From assembly GCA_928212115.1 (NCBI GenBank), contig CAKMRJ010004445.1, positions 86,154,201 to 86,218,200 of the forward strand: a stretch of DNA of 64,000 nt, written 5' to 3'. The stretch is from Lactuca virosa (taxonomy: Eukaryota; Streptophyta; Magnoliopsida; Asterales; Asteraceae). Positions 11,172 through 19,698 of this stretch are shown here, in pieces. The notes under the pieces were generated by a model. That model was not told where the DNA came from, made no database searches, and saw nothing but the letters and a program-made list of their open reading frames with translations. The stretch's first letter is position 1, and every line of letters begins with the position of its first letter. A program made the position numbers and the translations under genes.

Positions 11172-12134
11172 TTACGGTGAACTTTTGGGATATCGAGGAT
11201 GGTTATTCTGGGAACTGAAGTTACGGTTGAATGGAGGTTTGTTGAACTGTTGATTCATGCAGAATGAAGGAGGTGGGAGACGGTTGAACTGTTGGCTAAC
11301 CAGAGCAATAGCCTTCTGAAAATGTTCTTCATCGTCATACTCTGAGTCTGCTTCATATGACTGCGGTGGAGTATCATACGTGGGAGAGTAGAGTGACTGC
11401 GGCGGAGTTTGTGCTATGAGAGCAAGTGGTCCTCCGAAGTCAGCACAGTCTTTGAGTACGGTGGATTCTTGTGCTTGCAACTCTCCATAGAGCTTGTAGA
11501 GTGACAAAGAGTGAATCTTTCTATCGCCTTGGACTATCATCTTAGCCGTAGTCCAATGTCTTCCCAAACCATTAAGAAACTGAAGATTTGTTTCATGGTT
11601 ACTGCGGATGGTGCCCGCATTAGATAACTTTGTGACTATCAGGTTGAACCTTTTGAAGGAGTCTTCTAAACTTTCTCCAGTATGAGCTTTGAAGTTGTTG
11701 AACTCATTGAGTGCGGTAGTGAGCTTCTTGTCTTGTGCTTGTTCTGAGCCTTCGTACAAATTCTTGAGAACTTCCCAGATCTCTTTTGCTGATTTGCAAT
11801 TTATGATAATATCGAAGTTGTCAGGAGCAACTCCACAAGAGATTTCATAAAAAGCAACAACATCATTTTCCATTTTATCAAGATCATCCTTGGTGGGACG
11901 GCTCATGACTGGTTGACCTCCTCCTAATCTGGTTGTAGCGCCGTCAGTTTGGACTGGAGTCAAGACTGGGACATGTGGTCCTTCTTCTACGGATCGCCAT
12001 ACATCTCTACCAAGTCTCCTTAAGTATCTTTCCATTCTTTGTGACCAGTGATGATATTCATTTGCTATCAGGATTGGGGATCTATTTGAACCACCAACAC
12101 TGTTGGAAACATTCAGAGATAACGATTGTGCCAT
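11172..12134 (-). CDS. Copia gag, nucleocapsid precursor (SIRE-1)
   Basis: About 320 codons from the ATG at 12134. The N-terminus (MAQSLSLNVSNSVGG) matches SIRE-2 at 29242. Residues about 20-60 hold the Trp-containing WSQRMERYLRRLGRDVW block. Residues about 80-215 are a UBN2-type copia gag domain (EIWEVLKNLYEGSEQ, FNNFKAHTGESLEDSFKRF, LNGLGRHW). The last part is Pro/Gln/Asn-rich. The stop is a TAA where the run of codons suggests CAA. Beyond it the same frame stays open through the zinc knuckle, so gag and pol were probably one polyprotein. The leader from primer site to ATG is short, about 85 bp. Confidence 0.88.
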   Translation of the reverse strand: MAQSLSLNVSNSVGGSNRSPILIANEYHHWSQRMERYLRRLGRDVWRSVEEGPHVPVLTPVQTDGATTRLGGGQPVMSRPTKDDLDKMENDVVAFYEISCGVAPDNFDIIINCKSAKEIWEVLKNLYEGSEQAQDKKLTTALNEFNNFKAHTGESLEDSFKRFNLIVTKLSNAGTIRSNHETNLQFLNGLGRHWTTAKMIVQGDRKIHSLSLYKLYGELQAQESTVLKDCADFGGPLALIAQTPPQSLYSPTYDTPPQSYEADSEYDDEEHFQKAIALVSQQFNRLPPPSFCMNQQFNKPPFNRNFSSQNNHPRYPKSSP

Positions 12135-12218
12135 TGAAAATTTTGTGAGAAATGAGCTTCAGTGGTATAGAAGGCCCTTTGAAAAATCAGAGTTCCGTTT
12201 TCAAAAAGCAACCACTAT

Positions 12219-12231
12219 GGCTCTGATACCA
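12219..12231 (-). other. Primer binding site, tRNA-iMet (SIRE-1)
   Basis: The minus strand reads TGGTATCAGAGCC two bases inside the 5' LTR. This complements the 3' end of initiator tRNA-Met, the usual copia primer. Confidence 0.93.
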
Positions 12232-12233
12232 AT

Positions 12234-12890
12234 TGTTGAGAGAAAAACTTAGAGACACACTTAAACAAATGTTAGAACAAGTAGATTGCGGAATAGTTAA
12301 TCTCAAAGGATCTAAAAGCTCAACAATAATATTAATAAGTTATAGTTAGATATTTAGAGAGTTAGTTGCGGAAAAGTAAAGAAATAGAAATGACAACAAT
12401 TGTTATATCAAGTATACACATAAGTTGATTCATAACGAGGAATACATTCAAACCAAGTTAATAAGGAAGATCAAACTTAGTGATAAAGTCACAGAAGATT
12501 TGCTCCGAAGAGAGATTATATTCAGATGAATTCTGGTAAGATTGAAGTAGAAAGAGATGAGTAATAGAGAGATAGAAAAGATAACTTCATAAATATGTAT
12601 TCAGATAGAATGCATAAGTTATCTGTATTGAATACAAGAGAATGTGCTCTATTTATAGAGACTCAGAAATACACTAGATTACATCTCTAAGAGTAGCCAT
12701 GCAAGGCATACTGGACATAAGAGAGTATTACATAAGAAGACAATTAAAGTAATCTGGCTAAAAGACTGCGGTAGAAAGACTCCGGTTGCGGTTGCTGATG
12801 AACAACATTTGACTGCGGGTGCTGAACTGTTGCGGTAGCTGAAGTGGTTGCGGTAGCTAAGTTCAAGAGGGTCACTTTTATGATTCAATA
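12234..12890 (-). repeat. SIRE-1 5' LTR
   Basis: Starts TGTTGAG and ends TTCAATA, so the terminal CA dinucleotide has become TA. It matches 2-646. The TGCGG words lie at 12767, 12787, 12814, 12831 and 12849, at the same spacing as in the other LTR. The following bases gaaac are the probable target duplication. Confidence 0.92.
12649..12658 (-). promoter_or_regulatory. TATA-like box of the SIRE-1 5' LTR
   Basis: The minus strand reads CTATAAATAG, preserved in both LTRs (compare 408-417). In element sense it lies about 230 bp inside the LTR, downstream of the cluster of CCGCA words. The transcription start itself cannot be read from sequence. Confidence 0.55.
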
Positions 12891-13859
12891 GAAACGTTCG
12901 GAGGCGGGTGATGTCATGCGCAGTATCACAACAGTTGTATCATAGTAAGCAAAGTAAACACAACCATTACATTACAATATGATTATTTACATCTGTTTGA
13001 AAACATAGTTTGTACATAAGAGTATATAACAAAAGTAAAAGACGTGACTCCAAATGCTCCGTCTTCTCTAAAAGTTGATAAAAGTACCTGTCTATTGTTG
13101 TCCTGAGAATAAAAGTAGTTTGAAAGAGTATCAACATAAAGCTGGTGAGTTCATAAGTATTTATTTCTGGTGAAAGATGTTTCTATGATCCTTTGAAAAG
13201 TGTTTCCCAAGAAAATCTTGTATTTTCTTCTGAAAGATGTTTGATTATCCATTAGCTATTTGCTAAACAATCCGTTTATGAAAGGTTGAGTTATCCCGGG
13301 AAAATCCTATATTTTCCCTAAAAGTTGATGGTTGGTTATCTGTTTCTAGTCTGAAGTGTACAAGTATCTACCATACCATGTTTCACGAGTTCATTGCTTT
13401 TGTTTGAAAACTGTTTCTACGAGTTGATTTCTTAATCGTTTGGTAAAACTGTTTTATGTGTTTAAAAGCATGATGAAAATATAATTATCTATACAAAATA
13501 ATATACATTGAGCACAAGTTTCCTTGTACTTTTGCTTGTATTCCCCCCCCCCCCTTAAAAACATGAAAATCTCGGAAAAAGCGTATGGGTATGAACTCAC
13601 TGTTTAACGTAGGATTTGAGTGTACGATCGGGATGAGTGCTGAGTGTCAATTGATGTTTCGTACTCAAGTGGACCCTATTAACATATGATTACACATACA
13701 CGTATTAGATGAGGACATAACACTATTTGTTATGGAAGGAAACCACCTTAGGGACTAGGAAACACTTGAAACTAAGTGTTCGAATCACACGTGATTGAAG
13801 ATGGGGAGTTTGCAGCCGTAATCAGGAGTGTACGGTCAGGGTTTTGCGGTCCAACATGG

Positions 13860-13964
13860 TTTACGACCCATGAGTTTGTGGCTCAAGTGTTTGCGGTCCA
13901 TGGGTTTACGGCCCATGGGTTTACGGCCTATGGGTTCATGGCCCGTGAGTTTACGGCCATAAAC
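13860..13964. repeat. 15-bp tandem array in the gypsy A LTR
   Basis: Seven adjacent 15-bp units with consensus TTTACGGCCCATGGG. The units start at 13860, 13875, 13890, 13905, 13920, 13935 and 13950 and are exactly in register. The fourth and fifth units differ by one base. Because 15 is a multiple of three, the array reads as an open pentapeptide repeat, which explains the short open frame there. It is not a gene. Confidence 0.85.
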
Positions 13965-14469
13965 ACTTGGTGAGAGGTGTGATTTTTGGTGTTCCAGGGT
14001 CCTTTCTAGCCTCTTGGAAATGTTCTAAGCCTTATGCACGACTCAAAGTAGGGTTTAAAGGCCAATAATCGACCAAAAATGGAGTTTACAGCCATTGAGG
14101 GGTGTACGGGCGTAAAACCCATTTCGTGTTCATGATTTTGGGTCGATTTTTAGGTGAAAACAAGTGATTCCTAGTAGATAACAAGCATAGGGAGTAGTTA
14201 CTTACTGTAAGAGGCTTGGAATGAGGTTTTTAGCCACCAAGAACTAGTGTGTGTTCTTGGTGTTCTTGGTGAGAGAGAAACTCTAGAAAAAGATGAAATT
14301 TATGAGATGAAACATGGATTCGTCACTATAAAAGGGATTGAAACACAATAGAAGTGAAGAATCACTTACATTTTGAAGATTCTTGAGCAAAAACTCGAAA
14401 ATTGTAGAGAGAGAGTAGAGAGAGAAAGCTTATGAGATATGTAAAGTGTGAAATGAAGGCCACTCATCC

Positions 14470-14545
14470 CTTATATAGGGGTGAGTTTTCGGCTTAGGGG
14501 TGGGGTGGGGTGTACGGCCGTAAACTCGAGTTTGCGGCCGTACAC
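14470..14545 (-). promoter_or_regulatory. Gypsy A LTR promoter candidate: palindrome plus TATA box
   Basis: A TATATAAGG sequence on the minus strand (about 14470-14478) lies about 30 bp downstream, in element sense, of a 36-bp near-perfect palindrome at 14510-14545. The palindrome is centred on CTCGAG and has one mismatched pair. It contains TACGGCCGTA at 14513 and TGCGGCCGTA at 14533, 20 bp apart. This layout is that of an upstream promoter element bound by a dimer. Confidence 0.5.
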
Positions 14546-14735
14546 TCCTCTCGAAGGGGTGTTTGGTCCGGATGCTATGCTTTGACTTAGAAAACCTCGT
14601 TTTTGAACCCAAAAATTGATTGTACTGAGTTAAAAATATTTAATTAGACCCGAGATAATGCTGACAAGAGCAGAAATAAATTCCGAATTGATTTATTTTT
14701 AACAGTTTGGACGAAAGAAATTTCGGGTTGTCACA

Positions 14736-15753
14736 CGCTAATCGCTAATAATTCGCGGTATGCAATTGGCATATGACATATCTTGGAAATATACTTCAAA
14801 CACAGACAGAGGATAAACTCAGAGTTGAACTTACTCAAACCCTTGGAACGAAAGACTCCATCGTGCATTTTCCCGCACGTGATGTACTGAATCTGACCCT
14901 ACTGGTCTCTCAAAACTTGATCCGAAATCTTGGGTCTCCTCCCGAGACCCTTCAATATAAGAAACTGATATGGTTCCCTCTTCCCAATGTGCTCCAAGTT
15001 AATATCCCATTCTTGGGTTCTAGAAGTCATATCATTTAGGGTCTCACAGCCCGAGATACGCACAATCTCCCTGCTATCATTCTGCAGTATGTCATGAAAC
15101 CTTACGTTCTTCATTTCCTCATATGTTGCCTACTGCGGTGCCAACTAAACTCTCTCTCGAGACTTGGCAGTGATCTCTGCCACAATCTCAGTAGTTTGGG
15201 GGAGATCTAACAACTATCATGCCAACTATTGCGCCTCAATCTTCTGGACAAACTCTGTCCGGGATCTGGTCGAAAGGTCATCCGATGACATAGCATCGAC
15301 CGCAACATCACTCAACTCACTACCAACCTCTTTCCATCAATCACGTGCCCGGTCCTTTAGGAAACAGGAAGTAAGTCGGACCTTGTCCCCTCTCGAGACA
15401 ACGACTGGTACAAAAATATTGGCGACATCTGCCAATCACCTACTGCTAGCAATGGGGTCCCTTGCCCCATGATAATCTGGAGCTTCACAATCTTTGAACT
15501 TCCGAAACATCGATGTACACGTTCCTATCATGGCTGCTACCTCGGTGCAGAATGCACCTAGCCTCTCATCACAAATCTCTAAAATGCCCTCTTTGATTAT
15601 ACCGAAGATCACAAGAGTCTGGTAAGTGATACTGTGCGTACTCTCAGATCGAGTGAACTCCCTCATCTGACCATCAAGCTGCTCGGCTCCAAAGTCCGAA
15701 CCTGGTCCCTTGCCGACACCAGAACTACCATCTGGTCTACCACATAGCGTCAC
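14736..15753 (-). pseudogene. Ty3/gypsy gag remnant (gypsy B)
   Basis: Degenerate gag on the minus strand. The recognisable N-terminal core (FRKFKDCEAPDYHGARDP) lies near 15436-15753. The stretch MKNVRFHDILQNDSREIV to IGKREPYQF near 15114-14899 is the C-terminal helical part found before gypsy zinc knuckles. Stops and frameshifts separate these pieces. The codon opening the upper segment is GTG, so the true start is lost or further up. The zinc knuckle and pol are missing because the gypsy A LTR cuts in at 14735. Confidence 0.72.
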
Positions 15754-16723
15754 TATACTCGGTAATATACCATCACAATCATCATAATACTCATCATAAC
15801 TCGAGGGATCTCACACACTACAAGTTTCCTGGATTCATCTCAGCTTTCCTTGATTCGAGTACGGATCCTCTGCCTTCAGTAGTACGGGCCCATACTACCT
15901 TCCACATCTATCCGTACTTTCCTCAAGAACTACCTCGACTCCACCAAATCCCTTCTACTACTACTGTTGATCTCATGACAACTCATCCTAGGCTTGCCCT
16001 AGGGTAATCACCAACCCACTCTACACTATCAGCTGCATAAGAAGTCCCTTCTATCTCCACCTAACTAGATCGTGAATACGATTACATATCACTAAGACTA
16101 GATAATTCTTCGAATGAGAGATCCTACCCTACAACGGTTAGACTCAAACAAGAGCTGTGCAATAGAGCTAGACCTAACCTTCTGAAATTATTTAGTCCTC
16201 GCAATATGTAACTTAACATATTCATTTACTAGTTAGTAAAAGATAACTAGAACTCCTAAAAGCACAAAGCAAGCAACATTCGAGCATCGAGTAAACATAA
16301 TCAAACATATCTCATTCAAGCCATCACTGACTAATCTGTACTAACATGCGGTTCATAAAGCTGAGATATATATAACAGGCACATAAGGCATCCTTCCTAG
16401 ACCCTTAGTCCTAATCTAGCATGCAATTATCATAAAGCTGATACACATATAATAGGCACATAAGGCATCCTTCCTAGATCCTTAGTCCTAATCTAGCATG
16501 CAGTTCTCATCAACATATCATAACATAAACTTGTATGGGTAATTTGGGAGTACTTACTTGAGCTCGACTGATTGCATGCACCACACCCCTTTTCTCTTTT
16601 CAAGGTTCTTTTCTCTTTTCAAAATTATTTTTGTAAAAATGATTTTCTTTTGAAAATTTTCATACCAAGTCCTTAGTTTGAGTTCAGACGCACCCGAGAG
16701 TGTGCCCGAATCCCTCAAACCAA
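15754..16723 (-). other. Leader of gypsy B
   Basis: Untranslated region between primer site and gag. No protein domain is seen in any frame. It contains the 77-bp tandem duplication and a short run rich in T and A near the primer site. Confidence 0.5.
16354..16507. repeat. 77-bp tandem duplication in the gypsy B leader
   Basis: Two adjacent copies starting CATAAAGCTGA at 16354 and 16431. Each carries GGCACATAAGGCATCC and CTAATCTAGCATGCA and they differ at only a few positions. It is probably a replication-slippage or template-switch duplication. Confidence 0.85.
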
Positions 16724-16736
16724 GACTCTGATACCA
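16724..16736 (-). other. Primer binding site, tRNA-iMet (gypsy B)
   Basis: The minus strand reads TGGTATCAGAGTC, one mismatch from the usual iMet complement, three bases inside the LTR. Confidence 0.85.
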
Positions 16737-16739
16737 ACT

Positions 16740-18499
16740 TGATACATCCAAAAAATACAGTCCAAAAATTTCATTTTGAAATCATTCAAGAAATCATAAT
16801 TCATCAAACATCACAATAAAGATCATAAGTCATGTATGTCAAATCTTCATAACAATATACTATATCAAAATCATGTGTCAATATATCAGAGTGCAAACAT
16901 CCCAGGCTAAACAAATGTTGTGTGCACTGCAAACATCCCGAGCTCCTCTTTTGAAAATCGAAGTAGCTGAAACCAAAACTGAAAACTGTAAGCACGAAGC
17001 TTAGTGAGTCTCCCCAAACTACCACATACCATACACATGATCACATAACTTGGGCCTTGCCCACTAAATCGGACCAAGATTCGGTATACATATGAACATC
17101 TCAACCATACATATAACATAATCACATAAGAAAAACATATCAACATATCGTGGGCCCCGCTCTGCTACTTCGGGGCCCGCCCGACATCGGCCTTGTCCGA
17201 CATCGGACCGAGATCGAGTATACATATAAACATATCAACAACGCATATAACATAACACATCATATAAACATAACTTGGGCCTAGCCCACTACATCAGGCC
17301 CCGCCCGACATCAGCTTACCCGAAATTAGGGTTTCCTAAACCTTAATTAGGGTTTCTAGCCCAATCACGAGCCAACTCAGTCCAAGATTAAGTGTTTAGG
17401 TCCATTAGGCTTCCACTAGGCCGGGCACCACCCACTACCACCTCGAGTAGTGGTGGTCAACGGCAGCTTGTGGTGGCGGTGGGTTTTTCCCTTGGTTAAT
17501 TCGGCCAAACATTAATCATTCCACATAATCCCATCAAACCCACAATTAAACACAAAAAAACACACACAACCACCCTTTACGGTGGTTTGTGGCGGTAGAA
17601 AGCAGTGGCAGGGGGCGGCATCCACCATGGTTGGCTGCCATGGCGGTTGCATGCGATTTCCGACATCCTATAAACACACACACACACACGACTAGACATG
17701 CTTTCCTTCGCCACTCTAAGCTGAGTATGCACCGAACACACCGTGACAGACACTACGCCGCCATCCTTACGGTAGCAGATGGCAGCCGAAGGACTCAACG
17801 AAAGGGGAAACTGTCCGGAGCAACAACGACGACGGACTCGGGAAAATAACAAAAGAAAAGAAGGGAATACATTACCGGCAGAAGGAGATGCAGCAGCGAC
17901 AACGAACTCGCCGATCTTCATAGCCACCGACGGCGGCATTATACGAGGTTTGGCTCCGAGTTTCCAGCTTCTCGCTACGTCTCCGGATGCTAAGCATGCT
18001 GTGGCGGTACTCAACGGCGAGGCAGATGGTGACCCTATCTGATCGGAATAGTGAACGAAGGGGGGGAGGGGTGGCGGCTGACTTCACGTATGGCGGATGG
18101 ATAAATATTTAGGGTTAGGGTTTTTTTGATGCTACATATTGAAACGGGAAGGGAAGGCACGAGTTTGATTCCCGTGTTTTCCTTCAAACTTAATTCATTT
18201 TTAAACACTTTGATCCATATCCATAATTATTTTTCATTTTAAGTCCAAAAATTACCCTTTAGCCCCTGATTCCATAAATTCATTTCGTTTTAGGTCCAAA
18301 ACATACCAAACAGCCCCTCCTCTACAAATTATTTTCAACTGAAGTCCATATATTACCATTCAGCCCCTTAGCCTCCAAAATCTCTTCAAATTAAGTCCCC
18401 ATAATTTACCAAGCAGTCTCTGCTATATTATTATTTATTTTAGGGCTACTATTATTCATGAATTTGTCTATTTATTTATTTAATAAACAGGATGTTACA
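16740..18499 (-). repeat. 5' LTR of gypsy B
   Basis: In element sense it runs from TGTAACATCC at 18499 to GGATGTATCA at 16740, with imperfect inverted ends. It contains repeated GGGCCT..GCCCACTA blocks (near 17050, 17150 and 17275), a CA microsatellite near 17672, and a GC-rich part (17400-18060). Open frames on both strands of that part reflect composition only. A box TAAGCACGAAGCTTAGTGA at 16989-17007 is shared with the solo LTR at 20735. A TATA-like AAATATTTA lies near 18101-18111. Confidence 0.8.
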
Positions 18500-19698
18500 A
18501 GTGTGGTCGGGTTTGAGTCCCAGTTTCGGGTGGGGTCTGTCAGACAGTGATGGAGGAGGCACACAAGTACAGGTTCTCGATTCACCTTAGACCGACAAAG
18601 ATGTATTGGGACCTGAGACTTAGTTATTTGTGGCCATGCATGAAGCATGATATAGCATGGTATGTGGAGAGATGCTTGACCTGTTAGATGGTCAAGGATG
18701 ATCACCAGATGCCGCATGACAAGTTGCAGCCCTTAGAGGTTCCCATGTACAAATGGGAATAAATCACCATTGATTTCATCACCAAGTTGCTGAGGAAGGC
18801 TAAGGGATTTGATGCTATTCTGGTTATTGCCGATCGTCTGCCCAAGAGTGCCTATTTTCCATTAGAGAGAGTTCTTCGCCCGAGAAATTGGCCAATATGT
18901 ATATGTACGAGATTATCGCTTGCCATGGTGTACCCGTTTCTATCGTAACTGATTGTGATGTACAGTTTACCTCCTGGTTTTGGCAGAGGTTTCATGAGGA
19001 TTTGGGTACAAGACTCTATTTCAACACTGCTTATCACCCTTAGAATGATCATCAGAGTGAACAGAACATTCAGATGCTCGACGACATCTTGAGGGCTTAT
19101 GTTATCAATTTCGGTAGGATTTTGGACTCCTACTTCCCCTGGCTGAGTTTTCTTATAACATCAACAATCATTCTAGTATTGGTGCACCGTCGTTCGAGCT
19201 TCTATATGGAAGGAAGTGTCGTATTCCAGTTAGCTGGGGAGAGTTCGGTCATAGGGTCATGGGGAGGACTGAGGTGGTCCTCCAGACGATAAAGTTTATT
19301 CAGCAGACAAGACAGAGGTTACAGACAACTCAGAGCCGACAAAAGCGTTATGTTGGTAGGCGGCGGTCTGATTTGGAGTTCCTGGTTGGGGACATGGTTC
19401 TGCTGAATGTGTCACTTTGGAAGGGTGTTATTCATTTCAGGAAGAGGGGCGTGTTGGGTCCCCAATTTATCAGACCTTTTTGAGTAGTCGCTAGGATAGG
19501 CAAGGTGGCCTACCGATTAGATATGCCTGAGGAGCTTAGTCAGATTCATAGCAGCTTACATGTTTCCTAGCTTCAGAAGTGTATGGTTGATGATTCGGTG
19601 GTGATTCCGTTGGACGACCTTCAAGTTGATGAGCACATGATTTATGTAGACATACCGGTAGCTATCTTGGATAGAAAGTCGATGACATTGCGCAACTA
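18500..19698 (+). pseudogene. Ty3/gypsy integrase fragment
   Basis: Plus-strand remnant of the integrase, which inserts element cDNA. It covers the zinc-binding part (ending ERCLTC), the catalytic core (TIDFITK, then VTDCDVQFTSWFWQRFHEDL, then SEQNIQMLDDILRAYVI) and the C-terminal DNA-binding part (VGDMVLLNVS, then IGKVAYRLDMP). The catalytic Asp, Asp and Glu can all be placed, but several stops and at least three frameshifts break it. It starts abruptly at the gypsy B LTR and ends abruptly at a copia fragment. Its own LTRs are not seen. Confidence 0.85.

Larger units (their letters stand above)
2..12890 (-). mobile_element. Sirevirus-like Ty1/copia element with two LTRs (SIRE-1)
   Basis: A complete LTR retrotransposon on the minus strand. 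LTRs of 645 and 657 bp flank, in element order, an iMet primer site, gag, a gag-protease linker, protease, integrase, reverse transcriptase, RNase H, an env-like frame and a polypurine tract. Integrase lies before RT, which defines Ty1/copia. The extra frame between RNase H and the 3' LTR is the hallmark of Sireviruses. The two LTRs look about 95% identical by eye, with many one-base indels. The flank after the right LTR is gaaac and the only base before the left LTR is c, which fits a 5-bp target duplication whose first four bases lie outside the window. The element sits inside a gypsy LTR. Confidence 0.93.
12891..14735 (-). repeat. Ty3/gypsy LTR (gypsy A), cut by SIRE-1
   Basis: The first bases after SIRE-1 (gaaacgttcgg) resemble positions 28-38 of the LTR at 56981, and further blocks match (tggtgagttcata at 13142, a C-run plus TTAAAAAC near 13543, atgaactcac near 13594). 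It ends ttgtcaca at 14735. No polypurine tract follows, so it is either a solo LTR or the 5' LTR of a minus-strand element whose remainder lies before the window. The LTR contains a 15-bp tandem array, a 36-bp palindrome and a TATA-like box. Confidence 0.75.
14736..18499 (-). mobile_element. Truncated Ty3/gypsy element (gypsy B)
   Basis: Minus-strand element with a complete 5' LTR (16740-18499), an iMet primer site, a leader with a 77-bp tandem duplication, and a gag remnant. The gag is interrupted at 14735/14736 by the gypsy A LTR. The rest (protease, RT, integrase, 3' LTR) is absent from the window and may lie before it. Confidence 0.75.

Noticed and set aside
12219..12231. Possible tRNA-Met gene
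   Set aside because: Only the 3' complement is present, next to an LTR. This and the similar sites at 16724, 26632, 29130 and 51871 are primer sites, not tRNA genes.
13776..13973. Pentapeptide-repeat frame
   Set aside because: It is the translation of the 15-bp tandem array in an LTR; there is no start context or continuation.
17577..18087. Open frames on both strands in a GC-rich block
   Set aside because: It lies inside the gypsy B LTR. The frames overlap on opposite strands, are low in complexity and show no domain; composition explains them.
18100..18130. Telomere-like AGGGTTAGGG
   Set aside because: Only two units in an LTR; far too short for a telomeric tract.
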